From assembly GCA_028274465.1 (NCBI GenBank), contig CM051456.1, positions 114,939,397 through 115,003,396 on the forward strand: a stretch of 64,000 nt of DNA, written 5' to 3'. The notes under the pieces were generated by a model that made no database searches, was not told the origin of the DNA, and worked only from the letters and a program-made list of their open reading frames with translations. A program made the position numbers and the translations under genes. Positions 24,020 through 35,455 of the stretch are shown here, piece by piece (the stretch's first letter is position 1; each line of letters opens with the position of its first letter). Origin of the DNA: Plantago ovata. Its lineage: Eukaryota; Streptophyta; Magnoliopsida; Lamiales; Plantaginaceae.

Positions 24020-24550
24020 CTTAGATAGAGAAAAGTTGGTAAATATATTATACTTGGTGCTTTGCCAATATTCAAGTACGTGCAGTCTAAAGTTCTATCT
24101 CAACTTATTGCTCCATAGAAATCCGATTAAGATATAATATTACCAACCGTGACTAGACAATGATTAAGTGACTGATCGATCACATGTCGATCTACAGTGC
24201 ATGCTATTAAACTCTTATTTGCAACCAATGGAGAAGAAACAAACAAGAGTGACAATGAGAGAAAGACCGCATGAAGAAGCTCGTTTCACCACTGAAAACA
24301 TTAAACTTATTAAATAGCAGAGCCGTCTTAACATTTATGTGATCGTATATAAAAAAAAAAAAAAAACTGGACTATATATTTACCACATGTGAAAAGTAAA
24401 AAAAGGAGATAGTGAACTTCAAATGTAAATGCCGTGCCAATTTCTAATTCAATATTCGAACTATTTTCTTATCTAGAATTTCGTGCAAATTTTTAATTTT
24501 ATGTCCGTACTTTTTGTAGTAATAATAATAATATATTTGAACTACTAGCA
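24020..24550. repeat. Locally repeated subtilase-locus spacer, copy 1
   Basis: The segment starting TGCTTTGCCAATATTCAAG at about 24059 recurs at about 24583 and 27246. The segment with CTATTAAACTCTTAT and AAACAAACAAGA at about 24204-24245 recurs at 25031-25078 and 26384-26400. The stretch to about 24520 recurs at 26400-26660. These are diverged copies of the same flanking sequence. Confidence 0.7.
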
Positions 24551-25078
24551 CACCATCAAAACAAGCAGGTAAAATACATTATGCTTTGCCAATATTCAAG
24601 TTAGTGCAATATGTATGTTCTAAAGTTCTATCTCAACTTGTTCTTGTTGCTCCGTAGAAATCATAGGACAACTCCAGTTTTGTGGGTTTAGTTTCTTTAA
24701 GAGGACCAGCGAAGAGTAATGGAAAGAGTAGTAGAAACCTTCTCAAGGTAAGGTGACATTCAATGTTTTTGTCAAACAGACATACCCTGTCTAGTGTTCT
24801 ACAAGTTTTACGATTAAGTTTTTCTGATGGGCATATGATTGTCAGTGGATGTTGCAACCCAGGAGTGGGCATTCTCAGATGCTGTCCTTGGAATGATTGG
24901 AGTGAAGCTCTTTCGATCCCGGAAGAGAACCTCCGACCTTCAATGTACTCACCGGAACACGGCTGGCTTGCCCTCATGTATCTAGCTAATTGCAAGAATA
25001 AAAGTCCAGCATCCCACATGGAGTCCTCCTGCTATTAAACTCTTATCTGCAACCAGTGGGAAAAAAACAAACAAGATT
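24551..25078. other. Second spacer copy with an unidentified 370-bp insertion
   Basis: Repeat copy 2 begins here and is interrupted at about 24660-25030 by sequence absent from copy 1. The insert has open frames on both strands (for example PGVGILRCCPWNDWSEALSI on plus), but I do not recognise either and see no gene signals. Confidence 0.4.
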
Positions 25079-26383
25079 TTTTTTTTGGAAAGGCGTCATA
25101 TTCATAAAATTAGGGTGGAACAACATCGTCATCATTAGTTACAGACCTTGCAAAAGTAGAAACTAAATCCGAGTGCACAAAAGAAGTAAGCCACGCAGGG
25201 CAAGTGTCCCAAATAAACGTAAAGGAACTAGTAGCAAAAGGTTGTGGTCTTCCGAAAGTTTTTAGTCTTCCTTCATTAGCTAACTTGTCTGCTGTACCAT
25301 TGCATTCCCGGTAAACAAAAAGGCACTGAGCTTCCTCAAATAGCTCCATCTGCTTGAGTGCTTCTTCCAGTAGTGTTTGATGGTGGAAGTCCACTGCTCG
25401 TCCCCTGTTAAGAGAAGCAATTAAAGTTTTTGAGTCTGATTGTATAACCACTTTTTTGCATTCAATTTGCCTACAGAGAGACAGGCCTAAATTTAACGCA
25501 AAGAATTCGGCAGTTAGTGCATCAGTATTTCCCAGATATTGAGCTCCTGCAATATGAATTTTCCTTGCCCATTTCGGACTACTGCTTCTGCTCCTGCATG
25601 GCTTGTTTGGGGATCAACAGATCCATCAATGTTTCCATAATCCTTGGAGGTGTTTCTCAATACTCTGGATGGTTTTTGCATATCCAACCGTCTGTATGAT
25701 CAACGTTTTTTTCCATGGTTTATATAAGTTTTCCAGTTTTTGCGCCGAAAAAATTATTGTTTCCTCCCTTGTTGCATGTAGAAATGAATCATCTTGTTCC
25801 ATTTTATCCGCATCAGGTTGATCAACTTCTGCCAACCATTCATTGAAGAACTCATGCGGCGAGTTTTTCTTGAGAATATCTTTGAAAGATTTCGTATTTT
25901 CTCCTGGACTCACTGGCTCTTTTGTAGCCGTTTTGTTTGTCTTGCTTTCTTGATCTATGAAGTTGGTTTGATCTGTGTTTTTGCCATACATGACATCTTC
26001 CTTCATTCTTGTGGCTGAATTTCTTTTACTTCCTTCTTTTTCCATAGTTTCTTGTTTTTCTTGGCTTGTTTCTACACTTCTTCTTGTTGGACGGTGGTTT
26101 TCTCGGCCTGGTATGGAAGACATACTTTGATCAGTGTGACTCTGATCCGATATTTGGTCGTGTTTTATCTGGTATGAATGGGACATGGCCTTAACTTGTG
26201 TATATAAACATAGGTACGAAGAGCAGTGGTAAGGGGAGGGGCTAGGTGGAATAGAGAATGGAGGAAGACTGGTAGTTAGGCTAAGCAAGGCAAGGCAAAA
26301 AGTTGAGGGGGTGGGTGATGGGGGTGGGGAAAGGGAACGGGAGGAGAGAAAAAATCTACATTCTTTAATTAGATACGATAAAG
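25079..26383 (-). mobile_element. LINE deletion derivative with 14-bp target duplication
   Basis: AAACAAACAAGATT at 25065-25078 and at 26384-26397 are identical target-site duplications. The element is on the minus strand with a poly(T) run next to the left copy. From its 5' end it encodes an ORF1-like protein with SFKDILKKN and LIIQTVGYAKTIQSIEKHL, typical of the DUF4283 region of plant LINE ORF1. At about 25628 this joins directly to an RNase H-like C-terminus (DGSVDPQTSHAGA, LTAEFFALNLGLSL, VIQSDSKTLIASLNRG, VYRECNGTADKLANEG), with one frameshift near 25555. Endonuclease and reverse transcriptase are absent, so it is nonautonomous. Removing it restores the spacer seen in the first copy. 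Confidence 0.85.
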
Positions 26384-26670
26384 AAACAAACAAGATTGAC
26401 AATGAGAGAAAGACAACATGAAAGCTCTTTTCACCACTGAAAACATTAAACTTATTAAATACCAGAGCCGTTTTAACATTTATGTGATCGTATAAAAATA
26501 AAGTTAAACTATACTATATATTTACCACATGAGAAAAGTAAAAAAATAGAAGATAGTGAACTTCAAATGTAAATGCCGTGCCAATTTCTAATTCAATATT
26601 CAAACTATTTTCGTATCTAGAATTTCGTGCAAATTTTTAATTTTATGTCCGTACTTTTTGTAGTAGTAGT

Positions 26671-26726
26671 GGTAATAATAATAATAATAATAATGATAAT
26701 AATAAGAATAATAATAATAAAAGTTT

Positions 26727-26794
<68 letters not shown>

Positions 26795-26795
26795 A
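26671..26795. repeat. AAT/ATT microsatellite forming a long palindrome
   Basis: Runs of AAT (with a few interruptions) from about 26672 change at about 26746 into an uninterrupted ATT run. The centre is a perfect inverted repeat of (AAT)n/(ATT)n. The open reading frame of poly-isoleucine type across it is an artefact. Confidence 0.9.
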
Positions 26796-26804
26796 ATAAA
26801 AATC

Positions 26805-27240
26805 TATCCGGAAGTCGATCGGAGCACGGTACTATGATAATAGTTGCCCAAGGGATTAAAGTGGCCACGCTACAATCATGATCAAATTCTCATTATGCAA
26901 GGTAAAGAAAACTTTGACTGCATGTTCCATCCAAACTCATATCTTGGATACTTTTTGTAAATTTTTTTGGTTTCCGATTCATAAATCGTGTCCCCCCGAT
27001 TCTCTAGACGGTGAGATAGTGAAGGGCAAAATCGATACTGTGTGAAAATGATGGACATTCTGATCCAATGATGAAGCTTGAGGCACTGAAGAATTAGTGC
27101 GATTTGGGACGGTGGTGGTTGATGATTACCTTAGACAAGTACATTGTACATTTCAATTACAAAAATTCTCCCATTGTTGCTATTACATACGAAAACGGAG
27201 CCAAGTTACATACTATCTTACATAAAAAAAGAAGAAGGTG
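26805..27240 (+). pseudogene. Subtilase pseudogene fragment 2
   Basis: Plus-strand text gives IGARYYDNSCPRD, a stop, then SGHA, matching fragment 1 around the catalytic histidine, which is damaged here. At 26990-27240 come GEIVKGKI, ENDGHSDPMMKLEALK and, in a shifted frame, SPIVAITYENGAKLHTIL. These resemble the protease-associated (PA) domain of plant subtilases. Stops and frameshifts are frequent. Confidence 0.65.
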
Positions 27241-27416
27241 CTTGGTACTTTGCCAATATTTAAGTTAGTGAAATACGTACGTTCTAAATTTCTATCTCAA
27301 CTTGTTGATTCAAGCTAATATCATTGTACTCTTCAAGTCTCTCTTGAAATAGTTAAGGGGTTTAATTTATCACCAACTTATTAGTTTGGGGGATTGTCTC
27401 TAAAAAGTATAATAGT

Positions 27417-27928
27417 CTAAGCTAGGCTTGGAATTGGCGCGTCATTTGGGGTATGATCATATCTTCTTGGAAGGGGATGCGTTACAAGTTGTTCAAAACA
27501 TTGTTAACTATGCTTCGTCACTAGGTCATAATGATAATCTGTATGCGCTGGTTGTGGATTTACTGCAGTCCTTCAGCAGCTTTAAGGTGATACATATTCG
27601 TCGGGAAGCTAACGAATTGGCTCATAGGTTGTGTCCCAATTTTGCCTCCGATGCGGTGGGTTATGCTTGCCTTCCCTTTAATTCAGGAACCAGGCTGAAG
27701 CTATTTCTTCCTTGAAGTTATTTTCATAGTGATGTTAGCTGCTTTGTTTTTTTGCGCTTTGATCTTCCGGTGTAATTCATGTACAGAGATACTTTGCCTC
27801 TGTTCTGGTATTGTAGCGCTTTGCTACTTTTTTGGTTATTAATATATATAACCTCTTTTCCTCTCAAAAAAAGGTGTTAAATTACTTACCCTACTTACTA
27901 GCCTTATTAATTTGTAGAGTATTCTATC
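27417..27928 (+). mobile_element. 5'-truncated LINE 3' end
   Basis: An open frame from 27428 to 27715 encodes ELARHLGYDHIFLEGDALQV and HIRREANELAHRLCPNFA, the RNase H-like C-terminus of plant LINEs. A 3' UTR follows with GTTCTGGTATTGTAGCGC and a short A run at about 27867. AAAAGTATAATAGT occurs at 27403-27416 and again at 27929-27942 and may be the target duplication. If so, about 60 bases follow the A run before the right copy. Confidence 0.75.
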
Positions 27929-27942
27929 AAAAGTATAATAGT

Positions 27943-28540
27943 TTGGGGAGTTTAGTATATTTTTTTCTTTTCAATTAATAAGGAATTAAGGGTGCGAAAT
28001 TATTGGAAAAGTCATTTTTTAATTTTTCTTTGAAAAATCTTAAAATATGAAGAAAAATAATGTATCTTTTATCCAAGTGTTGGATATTCACCCCGATATA
28101 TACCAATAAAGTGTTACTCTTTAAGAATACACAGGTGGAATATAGACAATTAGTTAAAAACCTAATTTCATAAACGAAACTACGTCGTTCCTGCAACACG
28201 GAGATAAATCAGGTAGCCCCAATTCGCCCCCAAATCCTAATTCAATTGCGCTAAATTAAATTTAAGCCGTTACTTTGTCCGATTACATATCGTCTATTCT
28301 TCATCATATTCACTCGCAACTTATAATTATAAAAAAAATTATAACCGAAAATAAAGTAGTAAATGCCAAATTCAGAAGCTAACGAGTATCGTCATGGCCA
28401 ACTGAAGTAAGTAGTCTCTCACATGTTTGATGAAATGCCTCACAGAAAACATTTACTAGTACTAATAGTCTTTGCCAGTAGTTCTGTTTTCCTCATGATT
28501 CTTAATCAAATTCAAAGGACAAGATGATAATTCATTGGTT
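27943..28540. other. Spacer before the third subtilase relic
   Basis: No gene seen. The last ~150 bases may include leader sequence of the subtilase relic. Confidence 0.45.
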
Positions 28541-29130
28541 GTGAAGGTATACATAGTTTACAGGGAGGCCTCTGTTTCGCTTGATGGGACTCCGTAAAAT
28601 GTTACTCCCTTGATCAGGTTTGGTTTCACTTGCTCAATTTGAAGTTATCCGATCTGAATTTTGAATTTAGATTTTCCTAACATGTGCAGGAACAAGGCGT
28701 GTTGCAAACGTAAAACCATGGTTTCCTTGGTTTCGCTGCTGGTTTAACGAAGCAGGAAGCCAAGTCTATATCTAGAAGAGATGGCAATGTCTCCGTGTTT
28801 TCGGATCCCCATGTACGAGTGCACACCACTCTTATTGGGACTTCCTGAAATACGAAGCTGTTGCCAGAATGAGCTCAACGCCTATGCAATCGTTCCTTGC
28901 ATCATCCACAGACACATTTATTGGGATTATAGATGGAGGTAAATAGCTAGGTAATCATCCATGATTTTCGTTTTCCAGCTGTGTTGAAATATTGATTGTT
29001 TCCAGGGATGATGACAAGAGCCCAATCAGGCAGGCCCGCCATAATGGAATGGGATATGCATGGAAGGTGTGAATTTTACCCCCTCCAACTGTAACAGGTT
29101 TAGAATTCGCATACATTGGTTTTTCTACTA
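28541..29130 (+). pseudogene. Subtilase pseudogene fragment 3 (prodomain and Asp region)
   Basis: Starts with VKVYIVYREASVSLDGT, the beginning of an I9 inhibitor prodomain. HGFLGFAAGLTKQEAKSI and NVSVFSDPHVRVHTT follow, then, after an indel, YWDFLKYEAVARMSS. TDTFIGIIDGG is the catalytic-aspartate region. After a frame break, GRCEF and SNCNR-like sequence precede the usual KLIGARYY point. Introns or indels interrupt it, and there are several frameshifts. It covers the part upstream of what fragments 1 and 2 contain. Confidence 0.75.
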
Positions 29131-29989
29131 ATAATTCCAACTGCTCTTAAGTTGACCATCTCTGCTACCTGTGACGAAACCATCAATTGTATTCACATAT
29201 CAAGACTCATACTCTGTTACTTGATTCAACATGCTCTCTCTGTGTAGAAACAATCAATTATATTCACATCTTAAGATGCTTAATCTGTTAGACTGTTACC
29301 TCATCCAAAATCATGAGTTGTTGTGGTCTTGTACAAAGAAAAGGCATAAGGTTCTGAAGTTGTATTGGAAGGGATATGATGATGATGATCAATAATCTAT
29401 GATCCTGCATAAACATTGCATTGATGCTAATGAAAAGTTTACTGCATTGGGCTTTTTGGTATAACAGAAAACTTGGACTATTACAAGTTAACTTATCTTG
29501 TTCATTCACCAATGAAGCTTTACTGGGCTTTTCACAAACAAAGTTAATATCAAATATGAATTTTGTTTTTTTTTACTAACTGGAAGCATGTGATATCATG
29601 GTTTACTGAGCTTTTCACAAAACCACTTTAAGTTCGGTTTCAGAGCTTGGTAAGCTCTGTTTTCATAGCAATAAGCTACTATCTTTACGGAGAGAAGGAG
29701 AAGTGAGATGAAATTAGCTTATGAGACTAATTAAGGCAGCATCAAAAATAGGGAAAAACTCCAGAACAGGGGTGGAACTGAACACACCGAGTCTGAGAGA
29801 TGTATAGAAAGCCTATGATAGCAAAATTATAATTTATAAAGAGTCATGAGTTGTAGAACAATAAAAGCAACCAAATAATTATTAAATCCCATGCAGGGCC
29901 AAAACACAATAATTTAAAGCAGAGTTTATAAAAATAACCAAAAGAGCGACAAGCTGCAGGTTAATATCATCATGGCGCCAATTATCCAG
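29131..29989. other. Noncoding spacer downstream of the F-box gene
   Basis: No gene seen. The part nearest 29990 is probably the 3' UTR of the minus-strand F-box gene. Short repeats of CAATCAATT(G/A)TATTCACAT occur at about 29180 and 29248. Confidence 0.5.
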
Positions 29990-31306
29990 TCATTCTTGCT
30001 CGACATCACTCTTGCTGGAAGACTCTCCAGCGTCCTCGTGACACCACTTATCTGCACGAAGATAAAAGCTTGCAGAATATGAGTGAAAGTAAGGCTCCAA
30101 GTGTAGGGAGCTGAATTCCGCGATTTTAGAACCCTTCTTCTGATGAACATCATAGGAGTGGATAGATTCCACAATGGAATGGTCTGAATCTGCAAAGACC
30201 ATGTTTCCATCATGTGATGCTGCAATATTTATGAAATTTCCCCTTAATCTAGGTGATATACAAGTCTTCAGTATCACATCTTTGGTCCAAGAACCTGCAA
30301 CTCCATACTCTTGCATTGTCCATATAGTAATCTCTGGTGTATCTGTACCATAGTTCTTCAAAAGACAGTTACCGTAGTAGTTGATCAAGCTGAACCGATT
30401 GTTCAATGCCCTCATCTCCACAAACTTCTTCATTAGAGCTACCTTAGGTGGCGCTGGAATTTGACCAGGCTCTTCATTAGCAAGATCAAACCTATATAAG
30501 AAGTTCGGCAGTACAATCTCAGGAACCCAATGAAGCACCCCGTTAAACTCACCTACCGAAGACTCTTTACCCAATCGACCGACTGAGACAGACAAACTTC
30601 TCCAACTCTCATCAGACCCAACCGTCAAAATCTCACACCGTCTAGACCGTTCTTTCAACTCTAGAACATATCTGAGCACCTTAATCCTACCCTGAGTGAA
30701 ACCGAATAAGTATCTCACATCTTCCTCAGTAGCTACTTCTGGAAGCGTAACCATATCTCCATATCCCATTATCGGATTAGTAACGTAAACAGTATCATAA
30801 TCATCCTTCAGTTTCTTCAAACAAATGAAACCGCTGCACGAGCCGATGACTGTAATATAGGGGGCCTCCAACCTACCAGGGAACAACTCGGGGGAACTAA
30901 GGAAATAGCTAGGGAGATCATTGGTGTAAGAAGGGCGTAAGATGGGGGCTCGATCGAACCAACCAGGGAGAAAATTGGGAACAATTTTAGTTTTCAAGTA
31001 CTCACCACCATTGTTAGGGATCTCAAGCAAATAGAGATGATACACAGACTCCAGTGTTTCATCCACATGGAAATACAAGACAGGGGTATGTTTCGAGTTC
31101 TTGGCATAAAAGACAGAGAACTCCGGATCGGAGATGATTTTACGCCATGTTTTGCAAACAGACCTACAGCGTCTGACATCTTTGATAGGGAGTCTGAAGA
31201 AAATTTCATGTGATATGGAAACTGGAAGGTCAAAAATGTATGAAAAGGTGCTTACCCCATCTTCTCTGGCTGACATTTGTTCTAGAGCTCTGCAATTTTT
31301 CTCCAT
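29990..31306 (-). CDS. F-box protein with F-box-associated domain
   Basis: Single-exon gene of 438 residues. The F-box lies at about residues 25-65 (LPVSISHEIFFRLPIKDVRRCRSVCKTWRKIISDPEF) and would bind SKP1 in an SCF ubiquitin ligase. The rest (about 95-400) is an F-box-associated beta-propeller-like region with GSCSGFICLKKL, NPIMGYGDMVTLP and FNGVLHWVP, which would choose the substrate. The substrate cannot be told from sequence. The C-terminus is Ser/Glu-rich. The frame is intact and a TATA-like element lies about 55 bases upstream. Two decaying relatives lie at 34175-34808 and 35456-35580, showing local duplication. No signal peptide was seen. Confidence 0.9.
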   Translation of the reverse strand: MEKNCRALEQMSAREDGVSTFSYIFDLPVSISHEIFFRLPIKDVRRCRSVCKTWRKIISDPEFSVFYAKNSKHTPVLYFHVDETLESVYHLYLLEIPNNGGEYLKTKIVPNFLPGWFDRAPILRPSYTNDLPSYFLSSPELFPGRLEAPYITVIGSCSGFICLKKLKDDYDTVYVTNPIMGYGDMVTLPEVATEEDVRYLFGFTQGRIKVLRYVLELKERSRRCEILTVGSDESWRSLSVSVGRLGKESSVGEFNGVLHWVPEIVLPNFLYRFDLANEEPGQIPAPPKVALMKKFVEMRALNNRFSLINYYGNCLLKNYGTDTPEITIWTMQEYGVAGSWTKDVILKTCISPRLRGNFINIAASHDGNMVFADSDHSIVESIHSYDVHQKKGSKIAEFSSLHLEPYFHSYSASFYLRADKWCHEDAGESSSKSDVEQE

Positions 31307-31357
31307 TCTCGTGTTGTATGTGAGGCTGTGAGTGAAAGGGTGGTAATATATATATAT

Positions 31358-31366
31358 ATTATATAG
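31358..31366 (-). promoter_or_regulatory. Probable TATA box of the F-box gene
   Basis: On the minus strand CTATATAAT lies 52 bases before the start codon at 31306, inside a longer TA-rich run. Confidence 0.5.
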
Positions 31367-33380
31367 GGGGATTCTATATGCTTGCCATAATTATATGCCA
31401 CTAGCGTTAACATGGAAATGGATCTCATCATTTAAGTGCGAAATATTTGTATTTTGGAAGTTTATAGTAAAACGTTCTTAAATTTGAACATTATTGTATT
31501 AACAAAATATATGATCAATTTTAGAAAATATGGAGAAGCCGTGTTTTTTATTTTGAATATTACCGATCGTATATAATCCAAACTCCAAATGTACCTTTTT
31601 AATTGAATATAAAGAAATGATACAATTCATGACTGCGGTTTATAAGAATACTAGGACTTTTGCACACGGTGGCTTGGCAAGATGTCTCACCTGTTTCTCA
31701 TGAGGTATCTGGTGAAGTTTACAGTTTATCTCAATATCAATGTGAAACAACCCCTATAAATTTGAATGATTTTTGTTGTCAGGAAGAACAAAACTCATAC
31801 GCTAAATCACCTATAAATATCTTCCCACATTTTTACAGGTGGCAAATAAGAACTTTAGTATAATTAGTCATCAGAAGACTTTCAAAAGTAGTTATTCTCT
31901 TTTTCATGAATAATCCGTGGAGAAATAAGCTTCACCATGCTCTCCAAAATCATAGCAATACAAATTAAAAAGAGAATTAAGTTGATAAAAATGTCATTCT
32001 TCATCTTCAAAAGTAAAACTACTTTTATGCTTCCTAAATAAGTTCAAACTACATGTAGTAACAAAGATCAAAGTATAATCCATAAAAGTTTATCTGCAAA
32101 ATTAACTTCCATACTTTATTACACACTCCAACTGACTGCTTTGTACAAGCAGCTATAGAGTAGATCATACCTGATGGCTAGCTGATGCTCTAGTGTTCTT
32201 CAATTTAATTAGTCTTAGATATTCCGCGTTTTTTGTTGCATCACCTTGTTGGCTACACATTCAGCTGCAAACAGGCTCTACGCTCTAGAAATAAAACTGG
32301 AGCGAAGTCAGAAAATTCACAAGAAGAAATTTAAAACAAAAAGGAACTTGTCATGTTAAGATGATCATAAACTTATGACTGACCTATATTTAACATAACC
32401 AATCATAGTAACATTATCATGAGACTTTTGGAATCTTAAGCATAAATGATGAATCAAAGACTGATTTTGAGATCCTAATTCCTAACCCGTAACCACCATA
32501 AGTTAGTTCAGCCAGCTGAGAGGAAACATATATAAAAGGGTAACAAGCCATCATTGTTGAAATGGAAAAGCTGGCCTAATTTTCAAAGCAAATATATATC
32601 GGGAGGAAATGACATTGCCTAAAGAGGCCAATTACACAAAATGATTTTAACAAGTTCAATAGTCAATACAATGTGGTATATGAGCTAAGTATTATTTCTG
32701 ATGGAGAGCAGGACTTGAATTAGGCATCTGTTTCCTGTTCTCCGTCAATTTGATTCATTCATGTTTTGTCATTGTTTCAAGCACAGCAACAAACATCAAT
32801 GTGTACTTAAGTTGAAGCAGAGTCTTGACATGCAGGATGCAAGAAAAGGAAAGATGACTAGCTCGCTACTAATTTCACTGTAGCCACGTAAGTCCAAGAC
32901 AAATTCAGGCAACCAAATACTAACCATGTAAACCCAAAATAAGCAGAATTGAAAACCTCGACCCCTCATTTCTGCAGTCTCTACAAACCTGAAAGAAAAA
33001 GAAAAAGTTGAGAACAAAAAAAAAAAAGAACTGAAATTGTGGGCAGTTTTGATTGAAACAGACATAGACTTCACCCCCACTGCTTGTCACGCTGATAGCA
33101 ACGTGAAGCGAAGCTTTCATACATTTGCTACTCCAATGATCTATGACAGAGCTGATCGACAAATTGAAACGCAATTGTTGGATTTGGGAAATTAGATGAG
33201 GGGAGAGAGTTCATGTGGGTGAATTATGAAATATGTGAAAGTTGGGGTTAAGAGATAGAGGCCAGGACAAACTTTAATTTTATATCAAAACAACCCCACA
33301 AGAAGTTACAATTCAAAAACTTGACCGCTACAGTAACTTACAGTAATTTTGTATAGTAGTAGATCATTTATGGTTTATGG
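31367..33380. other. Noncoding region between F-box copies
   Basis: No gene could be supported. Short open frames at 31660-31863 and 32796-33174 lack recognisable domains and splice partners. Confidence 0.5.
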
Positions 33381-33385
33381 TTTGG

Positions 33386-33677
33386 GGCTTAATTGGGCTT
33401 TAAACATATAAGCCTAAAAAAACTTCTCCCAAATTGAAGTCTCCAATAGTTTTGGTGGTATAATTGGGACTTCCAAGTGGGATCCATGTGACACATACTA
33501 CATTATTTCATAATCTAATTAAAATATTATTTTTTATATCAGTCGATGGCTTAAATGGAGGCTACTATTTAGCCATTTCCCATGAGCTACTAAATAGTAG
33601 CCCAAAAAAGCCTCCATTGAAGGTATGTTTCGGCTTAATTGAGACTTTAAACCTCAATTAAGCTTAAAAAAGTCTCC
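33386..33677. repeat. Hairpin-containing repeat, possible MITE relic
   Basis: A GCTTAATTG(G/A) unit followed by CTTTAAAC and AAAAAA occurs at about 33387 and again at 33632. Between them GGCTACTATTTAG (about 33559) is perfectly complementary to CTAAATAGTAGCC (about 33591), and flanking GGAGG/CCTCC extends the stem. No target duplication was identified. Confidence 0.45.
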
Positions 33678-34174
33678 ATAAGGAGTGTTCTAGTTTGATA
33701 GATTGGTAGATGAAAATATAAGAAGTTCTTTAGAAGCATCGGGACAGTAAGAACAAATATTTTCTTACTTCACCAGTCTACAATATATGCAACTATAGTA
33801 CAATGTGTTTTAGAATAATTTAGTCATTATGAAAATATACTATTGAAATTGAAACAAACCTTGTTCATGATGCCAACTAATGCAGAAGCTAAAGATTGCT
33901 TTGAAAATGTTTACTAAAGTCAAGAGAGTAGAGATTAATCCAGCAATTTATAAGACTCAAAACGAATAAATATATATGACATTGCAAGGCATAAACTACT
34001 TTGATCATGATAAGCATAATATTAAGTCATGAGTCCGAAAACAATTCAATGATTTAGAAAATAGTCTAAAACCCATAATTTAAAGAAGAATTCATTAAAA
34101 AGAAAAAAAAAGAAATGCGCAACCAAAAGTTCTCGAGTGCGCATGTTTATAACACATACTGTCATCACTAAACA

Positions 34175-34808
34175 TCAAAGCACGAAAATCTCACATCTTC
34201 TAGACCTCTGGTTAGTCTCTAAAACAGACCTCAGCACCACAATTCTATCCTGACTAGAACTGAAAAAGTATCTCACATTTGTAAGACTAGCTACTTTTGG
34301 AAGCGCAATGCAATCTCCAAATCCCATAATTGGATTATTTACAAAAACAATATCATAATTGTTTCCCGCTCTCTTCAAACATTTAAAACCACTAGATGAG
34401 CCTATGAAGGTAAAAATAAATCGATCTTTCCCATTACTATGGCGAGAATGGAGGGATCGATCGAACCAACAAACGAGTAAATTTGGTACGATTCGAGTCC
34501 TCAAGTAGCTAGTTACTGCCATTACGAGGAAATTCAAGCAAATGGATGTGGTGATACATAGGGTGACGCTCATGATCAAAATGGAAATACAACAGAGGAG
34601 TAAAATTCGAATTCTTCGTATATAAAACAGAGAATTCAGGCTTCTTTGATAGGGAACCTGAAGAAAGTTTCATTGGATATGGATTCTGAATGCTCCAAAT
34701 GTAAGAAAAGGTACTTACCCTGTCATCTCCGGCGCCGCCTGACATTTGTTCCAAAGATTGCACATTTTCTTCTTCTCCATGTTGAGTTGAGTGTGACTGC
34801 GCCTCCAC
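34175..34808 (-). pseudogene. Decaying F-box gene copy
   Basis: Paralogue of 29990-31306. It starts with a similar N-terminus (EQMSGGAGDDRVSTFSYI), but the F-box is frameshifted and most of it is deleted between the NPYPMKLSSGSL segment and PEFSVLYTKNS. The F-box-associated part continues in another frame (GSSSGFKCLKRAGNNYDIV, NNPIMGFGDCIALP) and stops after RRCEIFVL, so the C-terminal half is gone. Too damaged to work as an F-box protein. Confidence 0.88.
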
Positions 34809-35166
34809 ATTGTTCTGCTCTTAGGGTTTTGATTTATTCTGAGAATGCATCCGATGGAGATGATGCTAAGAAGAAAGGTTCAAATAAGTCGTGGATCGTC
34901 CAGAACGCGGTTCATCACTTTGGAGAATCCAATTCTCTCTGCCGAATCCCATGGATAATTTATGGCTTATGGAACGTGGTTCGCCACTATATAGAACGTG
35001 ATTCGCTACTAATTGTAACGTAAGTAATTCGCTATTTTTTATTTTGAATGTGGGATTGAATAACATTGTGTAATAAGTGTGATTGTGAGGCTCAATATTA
35101 GTTTAGTTATAAACCACATATTTCATATTCTTGATTTAAATCTAAACTAAAATGCTAAATTAAAGT

Positions 35167-35242
35167 TTGCGCTAAACTTATAGTAATGCGAACGCAAAAC
35201 CAAAGTAGCACAGAATGCGAAATTATTATAAGTTTAGCGCAA
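35167..35242. repeat. 16-bp perfect inverted repeat
   Basis: TTGCGCTAAACTTATA at 35167-35182 is exactly complementary to 35227-35242, with a 44-base loop that itself contains GCG-rich words. It may be an inner part of a MITE. Outer ends were not found. Confidence 0.5.
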
Positions 35243-35455
35243 GTGTAACCATAGTTGAATTTAGAATGCGAAAGCCTATGTGAGCTCGCAAATGTATCTC
35301 CTTCTTTCTCCTCTCTTTCCTTATATCTTTGTAGCCGTTTGTTTCGTATTATTAGCAGGTCATTATCTCTTGTTTGGTCCAGTTAGAAACAGCTGGTGTC
35401 CAGTTTATAAAATCCATCAACAGTTTAAAGACGTATAGGATCAAGCGTACAAGAA

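Noticed and set aside
24633..25038. Overlapping open frames on both strands
   Set aside because: Neither shows a known domain or splice signals. Kept only as an unidentified insertion.
26627..26881. Poly-isoleucine open frame
   Set aside because: Produced by the AAT/ATT microsatellite.
32796..33174. Minus-strand frames rich in Phe
   Set aside because: Driven by a T/A-rich run, with no domain and no consistent splice model.
34646..35023. Plus-strand 125-codon frame
   Set aside because: Antisense to the F-box pseudogene and its upstream region.
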